From NCBI RefSeq assembly GCF_051304405.1, contig NZ_JBPPGG010000002.1:310001-374000 (forward strand): DNA of 64,000 nucleotides, in the 5' to 3' direction. Of this stretch, positions 51,901 to 59,816 are shown piece after piece. The first letter of the stretch is position 1. The number at the start of each line of letters is the position of its first letter. This stretch comes from Pedomonas sp051304405 (GTDB lineage Bacteria; Pseudomonadota; Alphaproteobacteria; Sphingomonadales; Sphingomonadaceae). Both the position numbers and the translations under genes were made by a program. The notes below the pieces were generated by a model, which saw only the letters and a list, made by a program, of their open reading frames with translations, had not been told where the DNA came from and made no database searches.

Positions 51901-52472
51901 ACGCCCAGGCGATCAACTCCGAACCGCCCGCAACCGGCAACCGCATGCCCGTCACGCTGGCCGGCATGATCGAATCCGCCCGCTGGCGCCAGCCGCCGCC
52001 GCGCGACGGCAAGCAGGGCAACCGCTACCTGATGGTCGATATCAGCGACCAGTCCGGCCAGTACATGAGCATGTGCTTCGACGAGGAAGCTCAGGGGGGC
52101 ATCGAACGGGCCGCCGCCGCAGGCGAGCTGGTCCTCATCGCCGGCGAACTCCTGTGGCGGGACGGGGACGAAGCCCCCCGCGTCACCATCCGCGGCGTCA
52201 CCCCGCTCGAACAACTCGCCGACCGCACCCAGGCCGAGGTCACCGTGTTCATCCACTCCCGCGACCCGTTCCCGCAAATGGCCGGGCTGCTGGACCGCTG
52301 CAAGGGCGGGCGCGGACGGGTCAAGCTCCACCTGCGCCTCGACGCCGGACGTATGGCGGAAGTCATGCTCCCCGAACGCTACCGGGTCGACCCCAACCTG
52401 TGCGCCGCCCTCCGCTCCCTGCCAGGCATCGACGACGCCCGGCTGGTGATGGGCGGGCAGCCGCTGGGGTGA
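48915..52472 (+). CDS. dnaE: DNA polymerase III alpha subunit
   Basis: The main replicative polymerase subunit, 1185 residues, within the usual range. The PHP domain is at the start (FVHLRVQSAYSLLEGSMHPK). The catalytic aspartates are in RVSMPDFDIDFCETRRGEV at about residues 414-425 and further on in LVKFDFLGLKTLSVLQK. GPGRGSGAGSLVAWALAITD and IIYQEQVMQIAQILAGYSLG are family blocks. Helix-hairpin-helix and OB domains follow (NRYLMVDISDQSGQYMSMCF). I start at the ATG at 48915, just before the PHP domain. Confidence 0.96.
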   Translation: MSTSTSTRFVHLRVQSAYSLLEGSMHPKDIAKLCVKHHMPAAALTDRNVLFGAMEFSDYLMDSGVQPIIGCLLGVKRPAVEGAQTNSFTGPRATYDSLVLLAQNETGYANLIKLVSRAHLEGTEGGEPPHVTLEAFEGKSDGLIALTAGYEGAVARLLEADQCQAAEDYLTRLEGLFPGRLYVELTRIGDAAEAKVEPQLIALAHKRGVPLVATNPVLYEAQDFHAAHDAMLCIADSSYVDEPNRRRSNPETWFKSPRQMEKLFQDVPEALANTVVIAQRCAVAAPVRKPILPNYAPGMSEAEVVSERARQGLQARLEKHVFKPEDDEATREEKAKAYRERLEYELGIINQMGFPGYFLIVSDFIQWAKDNGIPVGPGRGSGAGSLVAWALAITDLDPLRLGLLFERFLNPERVSMPDFDIDFCETRRGEVIRYVQEKYGRDQVAQIITFGKLKARAVVKDVGRVLQMSYGQVDSISKLIPNNPADPKTLVQALDEVPELRKKRYQEKGADRLFDIALKLEGMYRHTSTHAAGVVIGDRPLDELVPLYRDPRSDMPVTQFDMKWVEKAGLVKFDFLGLKTLSVLQKAVDFLKQRGIDLDLSRIPWDDPAAFGLLARGDTVGVFQLESEGMRRTLAMVKPDKFEDIIALVALYRPGPMDNIPTYANRKHGLEEPDYLHPWLEPVLAETYGVIIYQEQVMQIAQILAGYSLGEADLLRRAMGKKKKEEMDAQKARFLEGAKEKGVDVATADHIFELVAKFAGYGFNKSHAAAYALVAYQTAYLKANYPVEFFAASMCYDMHLTDKLSIFVEDMKRLQLPLLPPDVNRSEAEFSVETLPEPTPSGQTLAVRYALAALKGVGEKAMEGVVEERKANGPFKSLADFAERIDPRLVNKKQLEGLAAGGAFDSLEPNRAAVHAGLEAILNYASSAAEARASAQVSLFGEATGVEAQALQLPRAEPWPLTTLMDKEREAFGFYFSAHPLDAYTHVLRAHNVITYAQAINSEPPATGNRMPVTLAGMIESARWRQPPPRDGKQGNRYLMVDISDQSGQYMSMCFDEEAQGGIERAAAAGELVLIAGELLWRDGDEAPRVTIRGVTPLEQLADRTQAEVTVFIHSRDPFPQMAGLLDRCKGGRGRVKLHLRLDAGRMAEVMLPERYRVDPNLCAALRSLPGIDDARLVMGGQPLG

Positions 52473-52537
52473 GGGGACTCCGGGGTAAGGCGGAACGTTC
52501 GTTGTTTTCTGCTTCGCATTGATTTGATTTGTTTTTT

Positions 52538-52562
52538 TGCAGAGGGTCTTGGACCCTCTGCA
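52538..52562 (+). repeat. Variable-stem intergenic hairpin, copy I (after dnaE)
   Basis: TGCAGAGGGTC pairs perfectly with GACCCTCTGCA around TTG. It is preceded by seven Ts and followed by CTCCCGTTCGTTTTTCGGGC, the family tract, but no clear terminator stem follows. The minisatellite starts about 85 bases later. Confidence 0.8.
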
Positions 52563-52647
52563 CTCCCGTTCGTTTTTCGGGCCGCGTTTCCGGCGCCCTC
52601 TTGGCCGACGCCTCAGGAATGGGGGAATAACAGCAAGGGGGGAATAA

Positions 52648-53260
52648 AGGGGCCGCGCCCGTGTTCCAGCGCGTGGTGCCGGTTCGACCGGGGGCGGTCC
52701 GTGCAATCGGAGCGCGTCCGGGCATGATTGGGCCGCGCCCTTGTTTCAGCGCGTGGTGCCGGTTCGGCGAGGTGCGACCCGTGCAATCGGAGCGCGTCCG
52801 GGCATGATTGGGCCGCGCCCTTGTTCCAGTGCGTGGTGCCGGTTCGGCGGGGTGCGGTCCGTGCAATCGGAACGCGTCCGGGCATGATTGGGCCGTGCCC
52901 GTGTTCCAGCGCGTGGTGGCGGTTCGACCGGGTGCGGTCTGTGCAATCGGAGCGCGCTCGGGCATGATTGGGCCGCGCCCGTGTTCCAGCGCGTGGTGCC
53001 GGTTCGACCGGGGGCGGTCCGTGCAATCGGAGCGCGTCCGGGTATGATTGGGCCGCGCCCTTGTTCCAGTGTGTGGCGCCGGTTCGGCGGGGTGCGGTCC
53101 GTGCGATTGGAGCGCGCTCGGGCATGATTGGGCCGTACCCTTGTTCCAGCGCGTGGTGCCGGTTTGACCGGGTGCGGTCCGTGCAATCGGAGCGCGCTTG
53201 GGCATGATTGGGCCGCGCCCTTGTTCCAGAGTGCTGTGCCGGTCAGGCCGGGTGCGGTGC
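52648..53260. repeat. 80-bp tandem repeat (minisatellite), about 7.7 copies
   Basis: The word ATGATTGGGCCG recurs at 52724, 52804, 52884, 52964, 53044, 53124 and 53204, exactly 80 bp apart. A unit reads GGGCCGCGCCC, then TTGTTCCAGCGCGTGGTG, then CCGGTTCGACCGGGTGCGG, then TCCGTGCAATCGGAGCGCG and TCCGGGC. Copies differ at a few bases, with two variants at the CCGGTTCGACCGG palindrome (some have CCGGTTCGGCGGGG). Eighty is not a multiple of three, so no frame is kept; open frames across it are by-products of GC content. Confidence 0.92.
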
Positions 53261-53279
53261 GTTGAAACGAATGGGGGAT

Positions 53280-53330
53280 GCAAGGGGGTCCGAGACCCCC
53301 TTGCGAAGACTTCAGGGGTCCGAGACCCCT
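53280..53330 (-). repeat. Variable-stem hairpin, copy J, with an adjoining second hairpin
   Basis: GCAAGGGGGTC pairs with GACCCCCTTGC around CGA (53280-53304). A second stem, AGGGGTC with GACCCCT and the same loop CGA, lies at 53314-53330. Read on the minus strand the first is followed by ATCCCCCATTCGTTTC, the family tract. No minus-strand gene ends here, which makes this the only copy not attached to a gene. Confidence 0.75.
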
Positions 53331-53464
53331 TGTGAAGAATTGAAAGGCCCCCCTGTGAAGGGGTGGAGCTTCCAGGTCCTGTCCCGCTTCGTTTCTCCTG
53401 TTTTCCGGGAACGGATGGCTTGATTTCCGGGGCGGGCTGGGGTAATGCCGCCGCCATCTCACAC

Positions 53465-53509
53465 GCGGGGGCGAGCCTTCCCGGTGGGCCGAAAGGCCGA
53501 AACCCCCGC
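53465..53509 (+). promoter_or_regulatory. rpsB: Structured leader of rpsB
   Basis: GCGGGGG (53465-53471) pairs with CCCCCGC (53503-53509) and encloses a hairpin GGCC-GAAA-GGCC with a GNRA tetraloop. It ends 30 bases before the rpsB start. Such a leader is a candidate for S2 autoregulation, which is known for rpsB in other bacteria; the link here is inference. Confidence 0.55.
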
Positions 53510-53539
53510 GGCGGATACAACTGGAGAAGGAGAGAACGT

Positions 53540-54307
53540 ATGGCGGTTCCCGTCGTTACGATGCAGCAGCTGCTGGAAGCTGGTGCGCACTTTGGTCACC
53601 AAACCCACCGCTGGAACCCGCGCATGGCGCCGTACATTTTCGGCGAGCGCAATGGTGTCCACATCATCGACCTGTCGCAGACCGTGCCGCTCTTTGCGCG
53701 TGCGCTGCAGTTCATCCGTGATGTGACTGCTGCCGGCGGCAAGATTCTGTTTGTCGGCACCAAGCGTCAGGCTCAGGATCCGGTGGCCGAGGCTGCTGCC
53801 CGCTGCGGCCAGTACTATGTGAACCACCGCTGGCTCGGCGGCATGCTGACCAACTGGCGCACCATCAGCCAGTCGATCCGCCGTCTGAAGCAGATCGAGG
53901 AGCGTCTGTCGGGTTCGACCCAGGGCCTCACCAAGAAGGAAATTCTGAAGATGACCCGCGACCGCGACAAGCTCGCCCAGTCGCTGGGCGGCATCCGCGA
54001 CATGGGCGGTCTGCCGGATGTCATCTTCATCATCGACACCAACAAGGAAAACATCGCGATCCACGAGGCCAACACCCTTGGCATCCCCGTGGTCGCCATC
54101 CTTGACACCAACTGCAAGCCGGACGGCATTGCGTTCCCGATCCCGGGCAACGACGACGCCAGCCGCGCGATCAAGCTGTACTGCGATGCCATCGCCGACG
54201 CCGTTCTCGACGGCAAGGTGAACGAGCAGGTTCGCAGGGGTCAGGACATCGGCGCTCTCGAGCAGCCGGTGGAGCCGGCCCTGGCCGACGCTCCGGCCGC
54301 TCAGTAA
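53540..54307 (+). CDS. rpsB: 30S ribosomal protein S2
   Basis: A 255-residue protein of normal length. It begins AVPVVTMQQLLEAGAHFGHQ and contains THRWNPRMAPYIFGERNGVH, FVGTKRQAQDPVAEAA, YYVNHRWLGGMLTNWRTI and PDVIFIIDTNKENIAIHEA. GGAGAAGGAGAG is the ribosome binding site. The C-terminus has a short Ala/Pro tail. It opens the rpsB-tsf-pyrH-frr cluster. Codon use and context are those of a highly expressed gene. Confidence 0.97.
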   Translation: MAVPVVTMQQLLEAGAHFGHQTHRWNPRMAPYIFGERNGVHIIDLSQTVPLFARALQFIRDVTAAGGKILFVGTKRQAQDPVAEAAARCGQYYVNHRWLGGMLTNWRTISQSIRRLKQIEERLSGSTQGLTKKEILKMTRDRDKLAQSLGGIRDMGGLPDVIFIIDTNKENIAIHEANTLGIPVVAILDTNCKPDGIAFPIPGNDDASRAIKLYCDAIADAVLDGKVNEQVRRGQDIGALEQPVEPALADAPAAQ

Positions 54308-54620
54308 GACCAAACCGGGCGACCCGGGGCGTGCGGTTGCGCGCTCCGGGTCGATCCCGATCCGCCCGGGCCCGTTCCCGGGTGCGCTCGCAAGAGCCCG
54401 GATTACCGCTCGACAAGAGCATGGACGCATTGACGTGTTGCTTCCGCATCTGCGGGACGCCATCGCGGTATCAAACGTATTCCCCCGTGTTCGCGGAGTG
54501 ATGCTTCGGCCCGGCCGGGGCAGCCGTTGACGAAAAAGGCGTCGGCGCGCCGCCCGCGAGGGGTATCCGCGGCGGCGGCACGTTGCGAGAACGATTGCGA
54601 TCAGACCGAAGGGATGAGAC
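54308..54620 (+). promoter_or_regulatory. rpsB-tsf spacer with a 14-bp hairpin
   Basis: The 313-bp spacer holds no gene. At 54321-54352 GACCCGGGGCGTGC pairs with GCGCGCTCCGGGTC (14 pairs, two G-U) around GGTT. It lacks a T-run, so it is more likely an attenuator or mRNA-processing hairpin than a full terminator. The end of the spacer has GAAGGGATGAGAC before the tsf ATG. Confidence 0.55.
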
Positions 54621-55553
54621 ATGGCTGAGATTTCTGCGAGCCTGGTGAAGGAACTGCGCGAGAAGACCGGCGCCGGCATGATGGACTGCAAGAAGGCGCT
54701 GAACGAGACCGGTGGCGACCTGGAAGCGGCCGTCGACTGGCTGCGGACCAAGGGTCTGGCCGCTGCCGCCAAGAAGGCGGGCCGCGTGGCCGCCGAGGGT
54801 CTGATCGGCGTTGCCGTTGCCGGCAACAAGGGCGCGGTCGTCGAGGTGAACTCCGAGACCGACTTCGTCGCCAAGAACGAGATTTTCCAGAACTTCGTCC
54901 GCGTGGTCACCGAGATCGCGCTGGAGAAGGGCACCTCCGACATCAACGAAGTCGCCAACGCGGCCTACCCGGGCGGCACCGGCACCGTGGCCGAGCAGCT
55001 GACCCAGAACATCGCCAACATCGGCGAGAATCAGTCGCTGCGCCGCGCCGGCACCCTTGAGGTGTCGCAGGGCGTGGTCGCCGGTTACGTGCACGGCGCG
55101 ATTGCCCCGGGCATCGGCAAGATCGGCGTGCTCGTCGCGCTCGAATCGGCTGGTGACGCGGCGAAGCTGGAGGCGCTGGGCAAGCAGATCGCCATGCACG
55201 TGGCGGCCGCCAGCCCGCTGGCGCTGGACGAGACCGGCCTCGACCCGCAGACCCTGGAGCGCGAGCGCGCCATTGCCGCCGAGAAGGCCGCTGCTTCCGG
55301 CAAGCCCGCCGAGATCGTCAACAAGATGGTCGAAGGCGCGCTGCGCAAGTTCAAGGAAGAGGTGGTGCTGCTGAACCAGGTCTTCGTCATCGACGGCAAG
55401 ACCAAGGTGGCGGACGTGGTTGCCCAGGCCGGCAAGGACGTGGGCGCGCCGGTGACCCTCAAGGGCTACCTGCGCTTCCAGCTGGGCGAGGGCATCGAGA
55501 AGCAGACCAGCGACTTCGCGGCTGAAGTTGCGGCTGCCGCCGGCTCGAACTAA
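54621..55553 (+). CDS. tsf: Translation elongation factor Ts
   Basis: A 310-residue nucleotide-exchange factor for EF-Tu. The N-terminal UBA-like part is ASLVKELREKTGAGMMDCKK, the core has VAVAGNKGAVVEVNSETDFV followed by AKNEIFQNFV, and the C-terminal part KMVEGALRKFKEEVVLLNQ is typical. Length is normal. It lies after rpsB, as in most bacteria. Confidence 0.97.
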   Translation: MAEISASLVKELREKTGAGMMDCKKALNETGGDLEAAVDWLRTKGLAAAAKKAGRVAAEGLIGVAVAGNKGAVVEVNSETDFVAKNEIFQNFVRVVTEIALEKGTSDINEVANAAYPGGTGTVAEQLTQNIANIGENQSLRRAGTLEVSQGVVAGYVHGAIAPGIGKIGVLVALESAGDAAKLEALGKQIAMHVAAASPLALDETGLDPQTLERERAIAAEKAAASGKPAEIVNKMVEGALRKFKEEVVLLNQVFVIDGKTKVADVVAQAGKDVGAPVTLKGYLRFQLGEGIEKQTSDFAAEVAAAAGSN

Positions 55554-55570
55554 ACCGAAGTGTTGGCAGG

Positions 55571-55606
55571 ACCGGTCAGCGCCTTTAAGGTGCTGGCCGG
55601 TTTTGC
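55571..55606 (+). terminator. Terminator after tsf
   Basis: ACCGGTCAGCGCC pairs with GGTGCTGGCCGGT (several G-U pairs) around TTTAA and is followed by TTTTGCG. It separates rpsB-tsf from the pyrH-frr-uppS operon. Confidence 0.78.
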
Positions 55607-55687
55607 GTGTCTGGGAGGCGCGCCCGGCAATTCGGCCCGGAGCGCGCCAGACAACAAAGATCTGGGCAAGAGAGATCAGGGAGAGGG

Positions 55688-56422
55688 ATGGGGACTATGA
55701 CGGCGCGGCGGCGATTTAACCGGGTCCTCCTCAAACTCTCCGGCGAATCCCTGATGGGCACCGGGCAGTACGGCATCGACCCGGCCACGGTGGAGCGGAT
55801 TGCGGTGGAAGTGAAGCTGGCGCGGGACGCCGGTTTCCAGATCTGCCTGGTGGTGGGCGGCGGAAACATCTTCCGCGGTCTGGCCGCGGCCGCGAAGGGT
55901 TTCGACCGGGCCTCGGCCGACTACATGGGCATGCTCGCCACCGTCATGAACGCGCTGGCGGTACAGAACGCGCTTGAGCACATGGGCGTCGAGACGCGGG
56001 TGCAGAGCGCGATCCCGATGGCCAGCGTGTGCGAGCCTTACATCCGCCGCCGTGCGGTGCGGCACATGGAGAAGGGCCGGATCGTCATCTTCGCGGCGGG
56101 CACCGGCAACCCGTTCTTCACCACCGATACGGCCGCGGCGCTGCGCGCAGCGGAGATGGGCTGCGACGCCCTGCTCAAGGGCACGCAGGTGGACGGCGTC
56201 TACACCGCCGATCCCAAGAAGGACCCGACCGCCCGCCGCTACGAGACCTTGAGCTTCAACAAGGTTCTGGCCGACAATCTTCAGGTTCTGGATGCGTCTG
56301 CGGTCGCGCTTTGCCGTGACAACCGCATTCCGATTGTGGTCTTTTCCATTCACGAACACGGGAACCTTGCCCGGGTGCTTGAAGGCACCGGCACGGCAAC
56401 CATTATCAGCAACGACGCCTGA
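55688..56422 (+). CDS. pyrH: Uridylate kinase
   Basis: A 244-residue amino-acid-kinase-fold enzyme that makes UDP from UMP. It has NRVLLKLSGESLMGTGQYG, the nucleotide loop ICLVVGGGNIFRGLAAAAKG, RASADYMGMLATVMNALAVQ, and GTGNPFFTTDTAAALRAAEM. The start is ATG 55688 after GGGAGAGGG; ATG 55697 is a close alternative. It lies between tsf and frr, a standard order. Confidence 0.96.
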   Translation: MGTMTARRRFNRVLLKLSGESLMGTGQYGIDPATVERIAVEVKLARDAGFQICLVVGGGNIFRGLAAAAKGFDRASADYMGMLATVMNALAVQNALEHMGVETRVQSAIPMASVCEPYIRRRAVRHMEKGRIVIFAAGTGNPFFTTDTAAALRAAEMGCDALLKGTQVDGVYTADPKKDPTARRYETLSFNKVLADNLQVLDASAVALCRDNRIPIVVFSIHEHGNLARVLEGTGTATIISNDA

Positions 56423-56439
56423 CAACGGGGCACGACATC

Positions 56440-56997
56440 ATGAGCAGCTACGACAAAGCCGATCTTGAGCGCCGCATGCGCGGCGCGCTGGAAACCCTGA
56501 AGCACGACCTGGCCGGCCTGCGCACCGGCCGGGCCTCGACCTCGCTTCTCGATCCGATCGTGGTGGAAGTCTATGGCGCCAACATGCCGCTGAACCAGGT
56601 GGCCACCGTCACTGCCCCCGAGCCGCGCATGCTCTCCGTGCAGGTGTGGGACCGCGCCAACGCCCATGCGGTGGAGAAGGCGCTGCGCTCGTCGGGCCTC
56701 GGCCTCAACCCGATCGCCGAGGGCCAGGTCATCCGCCTGCCGATCCCCGAGCTGACCGAGGAGCGCCGCAAGGAGCTGGCCAAGCTGTCCAACCAGTATG
56801 CGGAGAAGGCCCGCATCGCCGTGCGCAACGTGCGCCGGGACGGCATGGACGCCCTCAAGAAGGCGGAGAAGGACGGCGAGATCGGCCAGGACGAGCACAA
56901 GCGCCGCGCCGACGAGATCCAGAAGCTCACCGACAAGATCATCGGCGAGATCGACGCCGCTGCGGCGGCCAAGGAAAAAGAGATCCTCGGGAAGTGA
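56440..56997 (+). CDS. frr: Ribosome recycling factor
   Basis: A 185-residue protein, the family's normal length, which splits post-termination ribosomes with EF-G. Conserved stretches are DLERRMRGALETLKHDLAGL, RTGRASTSLLDPIVVEVYGA, PLNQVATVTAPEPRMLSVQV and RIAVRNVRRDGMDALKKAEK. It follows pyrH by 17 bases. Confidence 0.97.
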   Translation: MSSYDKADLERRMRGALETLKHDLAGLRTGRASTSLLDPIVVEVYGANMPLNQVATVTAPEPRMLSVQVWDRANAHAVEKALRSSGLGLNPIAEGQVIRLPIPELTEERRKELAKLSNQYAEKARIAVRNVRRDGMDALKKAEKDGEIGQDEHKRRADEIQKLTDKIIGEIDAAAAAKEKEILGK

Positions 56998-57007
56998 TAG
57001 GCCGACT

Positions 57008-57739
<732 letters not shown>

Positions 57740-57745
57740 GCAGCC

Positions 57746-58573
57746 GTGGCGGGGGGGAACGCTCAGGCCACATCCGACCTCAAGACCCGCGCCGTCGCCG
57801 GCGTGGCGATGGCGGCCGTCGCGACGGGGCTGCTGTGGCTGGGCGGCATGGTCTTTCTCGCGCTGGCGCTGGTCGTCAGCGCGCTGGTGCTGCGGGAGTG
57901 GTGCACCATCACCCGGGCGGCCAGCCCGCGCGTCCTCTATCTGATCGCTCTCACCGTGCTGGCGGCCAGCTTCGGCCTCGCCAGCGGCGGCCGCTGGGCG
58001 GTCGCCGCCGCTCTGGCGCCGGGGGTGGGGGCGGTTCTGGCGCTGGTGGGCGTGGTGGCCAGGGTGCGTGCGGCCCGCTGGGTTGGCGCGGGACTGGTCT
58101 ACGCCACCGTGCCCGGGCTGGCGCTGGTGTGGCTGCGCAGCCAGCCGGAGGGCTTCCGGCTGGTGCTGTGGCTGATGCTGGCGGTGGTGCTCACCGACAC
58201 CTGCGCCTACTTCGCCGGGCGGCGCTTTGGCGGCCCGAAGCTGGCGCCGCGCCTCTCCCCCAAGAAGACCTGGTCCGGCCTCATCGGCGGCATGGCCGGG
58301 GCGGCGCTGGGGAGCTGGGTGCTGGGCGCGGCGTTTGGCCTGACGCTGGAGGCCTCCGGCCTGCTGGCGGGTGCGGCCGCGGCGCTCGCGGTGGTGGCGC
58401 AGGCGGGGGATCTGGGTGAATCCGCGCTCAAGCGCGCGTTCGACGTGAAAGATTCCGGCAGCATTCTCCCCGGACATGGAGGTATCATGGACCGGGTGGA
58501 TGGTCTGATCGCAGCGGCCGCCGTCGTGGCGCTGGCCGAACTGCTCGGGCTGGGAATAGGAGCCATTCTGTGA
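57746..58573 (+). CDS. cdsA: Phosphatidate cytidylyltransferase
   Basis: A 275-residue membrane enzyme that makes CDP-diacylglycerol. Several hydrophobic helices are seen, with the family signature KDSGSILPGHGGIMDRVDGL near the C-terminus. TDTCAYFAGRRFGGPKLAP, LSPKKTWSGLIGGM and QAGDLGESALKRAF are other conserved parts. It starts at GTG 57746 and its end overlaps the dxr start by four bases. Confidence 0.95.
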   Translation: MAGGNAQATSDLKTRAVAGVAMAAVATGLLWLGGMVFLALALVVSALVLREWCTITRAASPRVLYLIALTVLAASFGLASGGRWAVAAALAPGVGAVLALVGVVARVRAARWVGAGLVYATVPGLALVWLRSQPEGFRLVLWLMLAVVLTDTCAYFAGRRFGGPKLAPRLSPKKTWSGLIGGMAGAALGSWVLGAAFGLTLEASGLLAGAAAALAVVAQAGDLGESALKRAFDVKDSGSILPGHGGIMDRVDGLIAAAAVVALAELLGLGIGAIL

Positions 58574-59811
58574 GTGCACGGCCCATCACGATCCTTGGCG
58601 CGACCGGCTCGATCGGCCGCTCGACGCTCGATCTGATCGGGCGCAACCCGGAGAAATACCGGTGTGTCGCGCTCACTGCCAACAGCAATGTGGTGGAGCT
58701 GGCGGCGGCGGCCCGGACGTTCCGGCCCGAGGTGGCCGTGGTGGCCGACGAGAAGGCCTATGGCGCGCTGAAGGAGGCCCTCAGCGGCACCAACATCGAG
58801 GTGGCGGCCGGGGCGCAGGCGGTGGTGGAAGCGGCCGAGCGCCCGGCGGAGTGGGTGATGTCGGCGATCGTCGGCGCGGCGGGCCTGCAACCGACCCTGA
58901 AGGCCGCCGAGCGGGGCGCGACCGTCGCGCTCGCCAACAAGGAATCGCTGGTGTGCGCGGGCGACCTGGTGACGCGCGCTGCCAACGACAGCGGCGGGCG
59001 GCTGCTGCCGGTGGATTCCGAACACAACGCCATCCATCAGGTGTTCGACTACCAGCGCCCCGAGCGGGTGGCGCGGGTGATCCTGACCGCCTCGGGTGGG
59101 CCGTTCCGCTGCATGAGCCGGGAGGACATGGCGCAGGTGACGCGGGAGCAGGCGCTGAGCCACCCGGTCTGGTCCATGGGCGCCAAGATCTCCATCGATT
59201 CGGCGACGCTCATGAACAAGGGGCTGGAGCTGATCGAGGCGCACCACCTGTTCCCGGTCTCGGTTGATCAGCTGGATGTGCTGGTGCATCCCCAGTCGGT
59301 GGTGCACTCGATGGTCGAGTATGTGGACGGCTCGGTGCTCGCCCAGCTGGGCACGCCGGACATGCGCACGCCCATCGCCTATACGCTCGCCTGGCCGGAT
59401 CGAATCGAGACTCCCAGCAAACGCCTGGACCTGGCGGCGATTGGCCAGCTCACCTTCGAGCGGCCGGACCCGGAACGCTTTCCGGCGCTGAATCTGGCCT
59501 GGTCGGCGCTTCGCGCTGGCGAGGGGGCCCCGGCCGTGCTCAACGCTGCCAATGAAGTGGCCGTCCAGGCGTTTCTGGACGGTCGTATCGGGTTTCTTGA
59601 TATTGCCGCAATCGTTGCGGAAGTTCTGAACAGGCTGGGCGCGCCGAAGATCGGAAGCCTGGCCGACGTGATGACTGTAGACGCCGAGGCGCGTCGTGCC
59701 GCACAATCCGTGGTCGAGGCGCGCGGCAGCGCCCCGGTGTTGGTTCGGGCAAACACCGCCGCTTCGGCGGCAGGATCAAGGGACGCCGCCTCCGCGGCTG
59801 GAAGAAGGTAA
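58570..59811 (+). CDS. dxr: 1-deoxy-D-xylulose 5-phosphate reductoisomerase
   Basis: The second enzyme of the MEP isoprenoid pathway, 413 residues. It has the NADPH motif ITILGATGSIGRSTLDLIGR, VALANKESLVCAGDLVT, the metal/substrate blocks LPVDSEHNAIHQVFDYQ and LTASGGPFRCMSREDM, and SATLMNKGLELIEAHHLFPV. A C-terminal extension of about 25 Ala/Ser/Arg-rich residues is unusual. GTG start overlaps the cdsA stop. Confidence 0.95.
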   Translation: MSARPITILGATGSIGRSTLDLIGRNPEKYRCVALTANSNVVELAAAARTFRPEVAVVADEKAYGALKEALSGTNIEVAAGAQAVVEAAERPAEWVMSAIVGAAGLQPTLKAAERGATVALANKESLVCAGDLVTRAANDSGGRLLPVDSEHNAIHQVFDYQRPERVARVILTASGGPFRCMSREDMAQVTREQALSHPVWSMGAKISIDSATLMNKGLELIEAHHLFPVSVDQLDVLVHPQSVVHSMVEYVDGSVLAQLGTPDMRTPIAYTLAWPDRIETPSKRLDLAAIGQLTFERPDPERFPALNLAWSALRAGEGAPAVLNAANEVAVQAFLDGRIGFLDIAAIVAEVLNRLGAPKIGSLADVMTVDAEARRAAQSVVEARGSAPVLVRANTAASAAGSRDAASAAGRR

Positions 59812-59816
59812 CACGG

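Noticed and set aside
52648..53260. CRISPR array
   Set aside because: Units are contiguous 80-bp copies with no unique spacers and no cas genes nearby.
52648..53260. tRNA-like GGTTCGA words in the repeat units
   Set aside because: No T-stem pairing, anticodon arm or acceptor stem can be formed around them.
52363..53520. 385-residue reverse frame and several 79-residue forward frames across the 80-bp array
   Set aside because: The repeat length is not a multiple of three, so frames rotate; the peptides are translations of the repeat, not genes.
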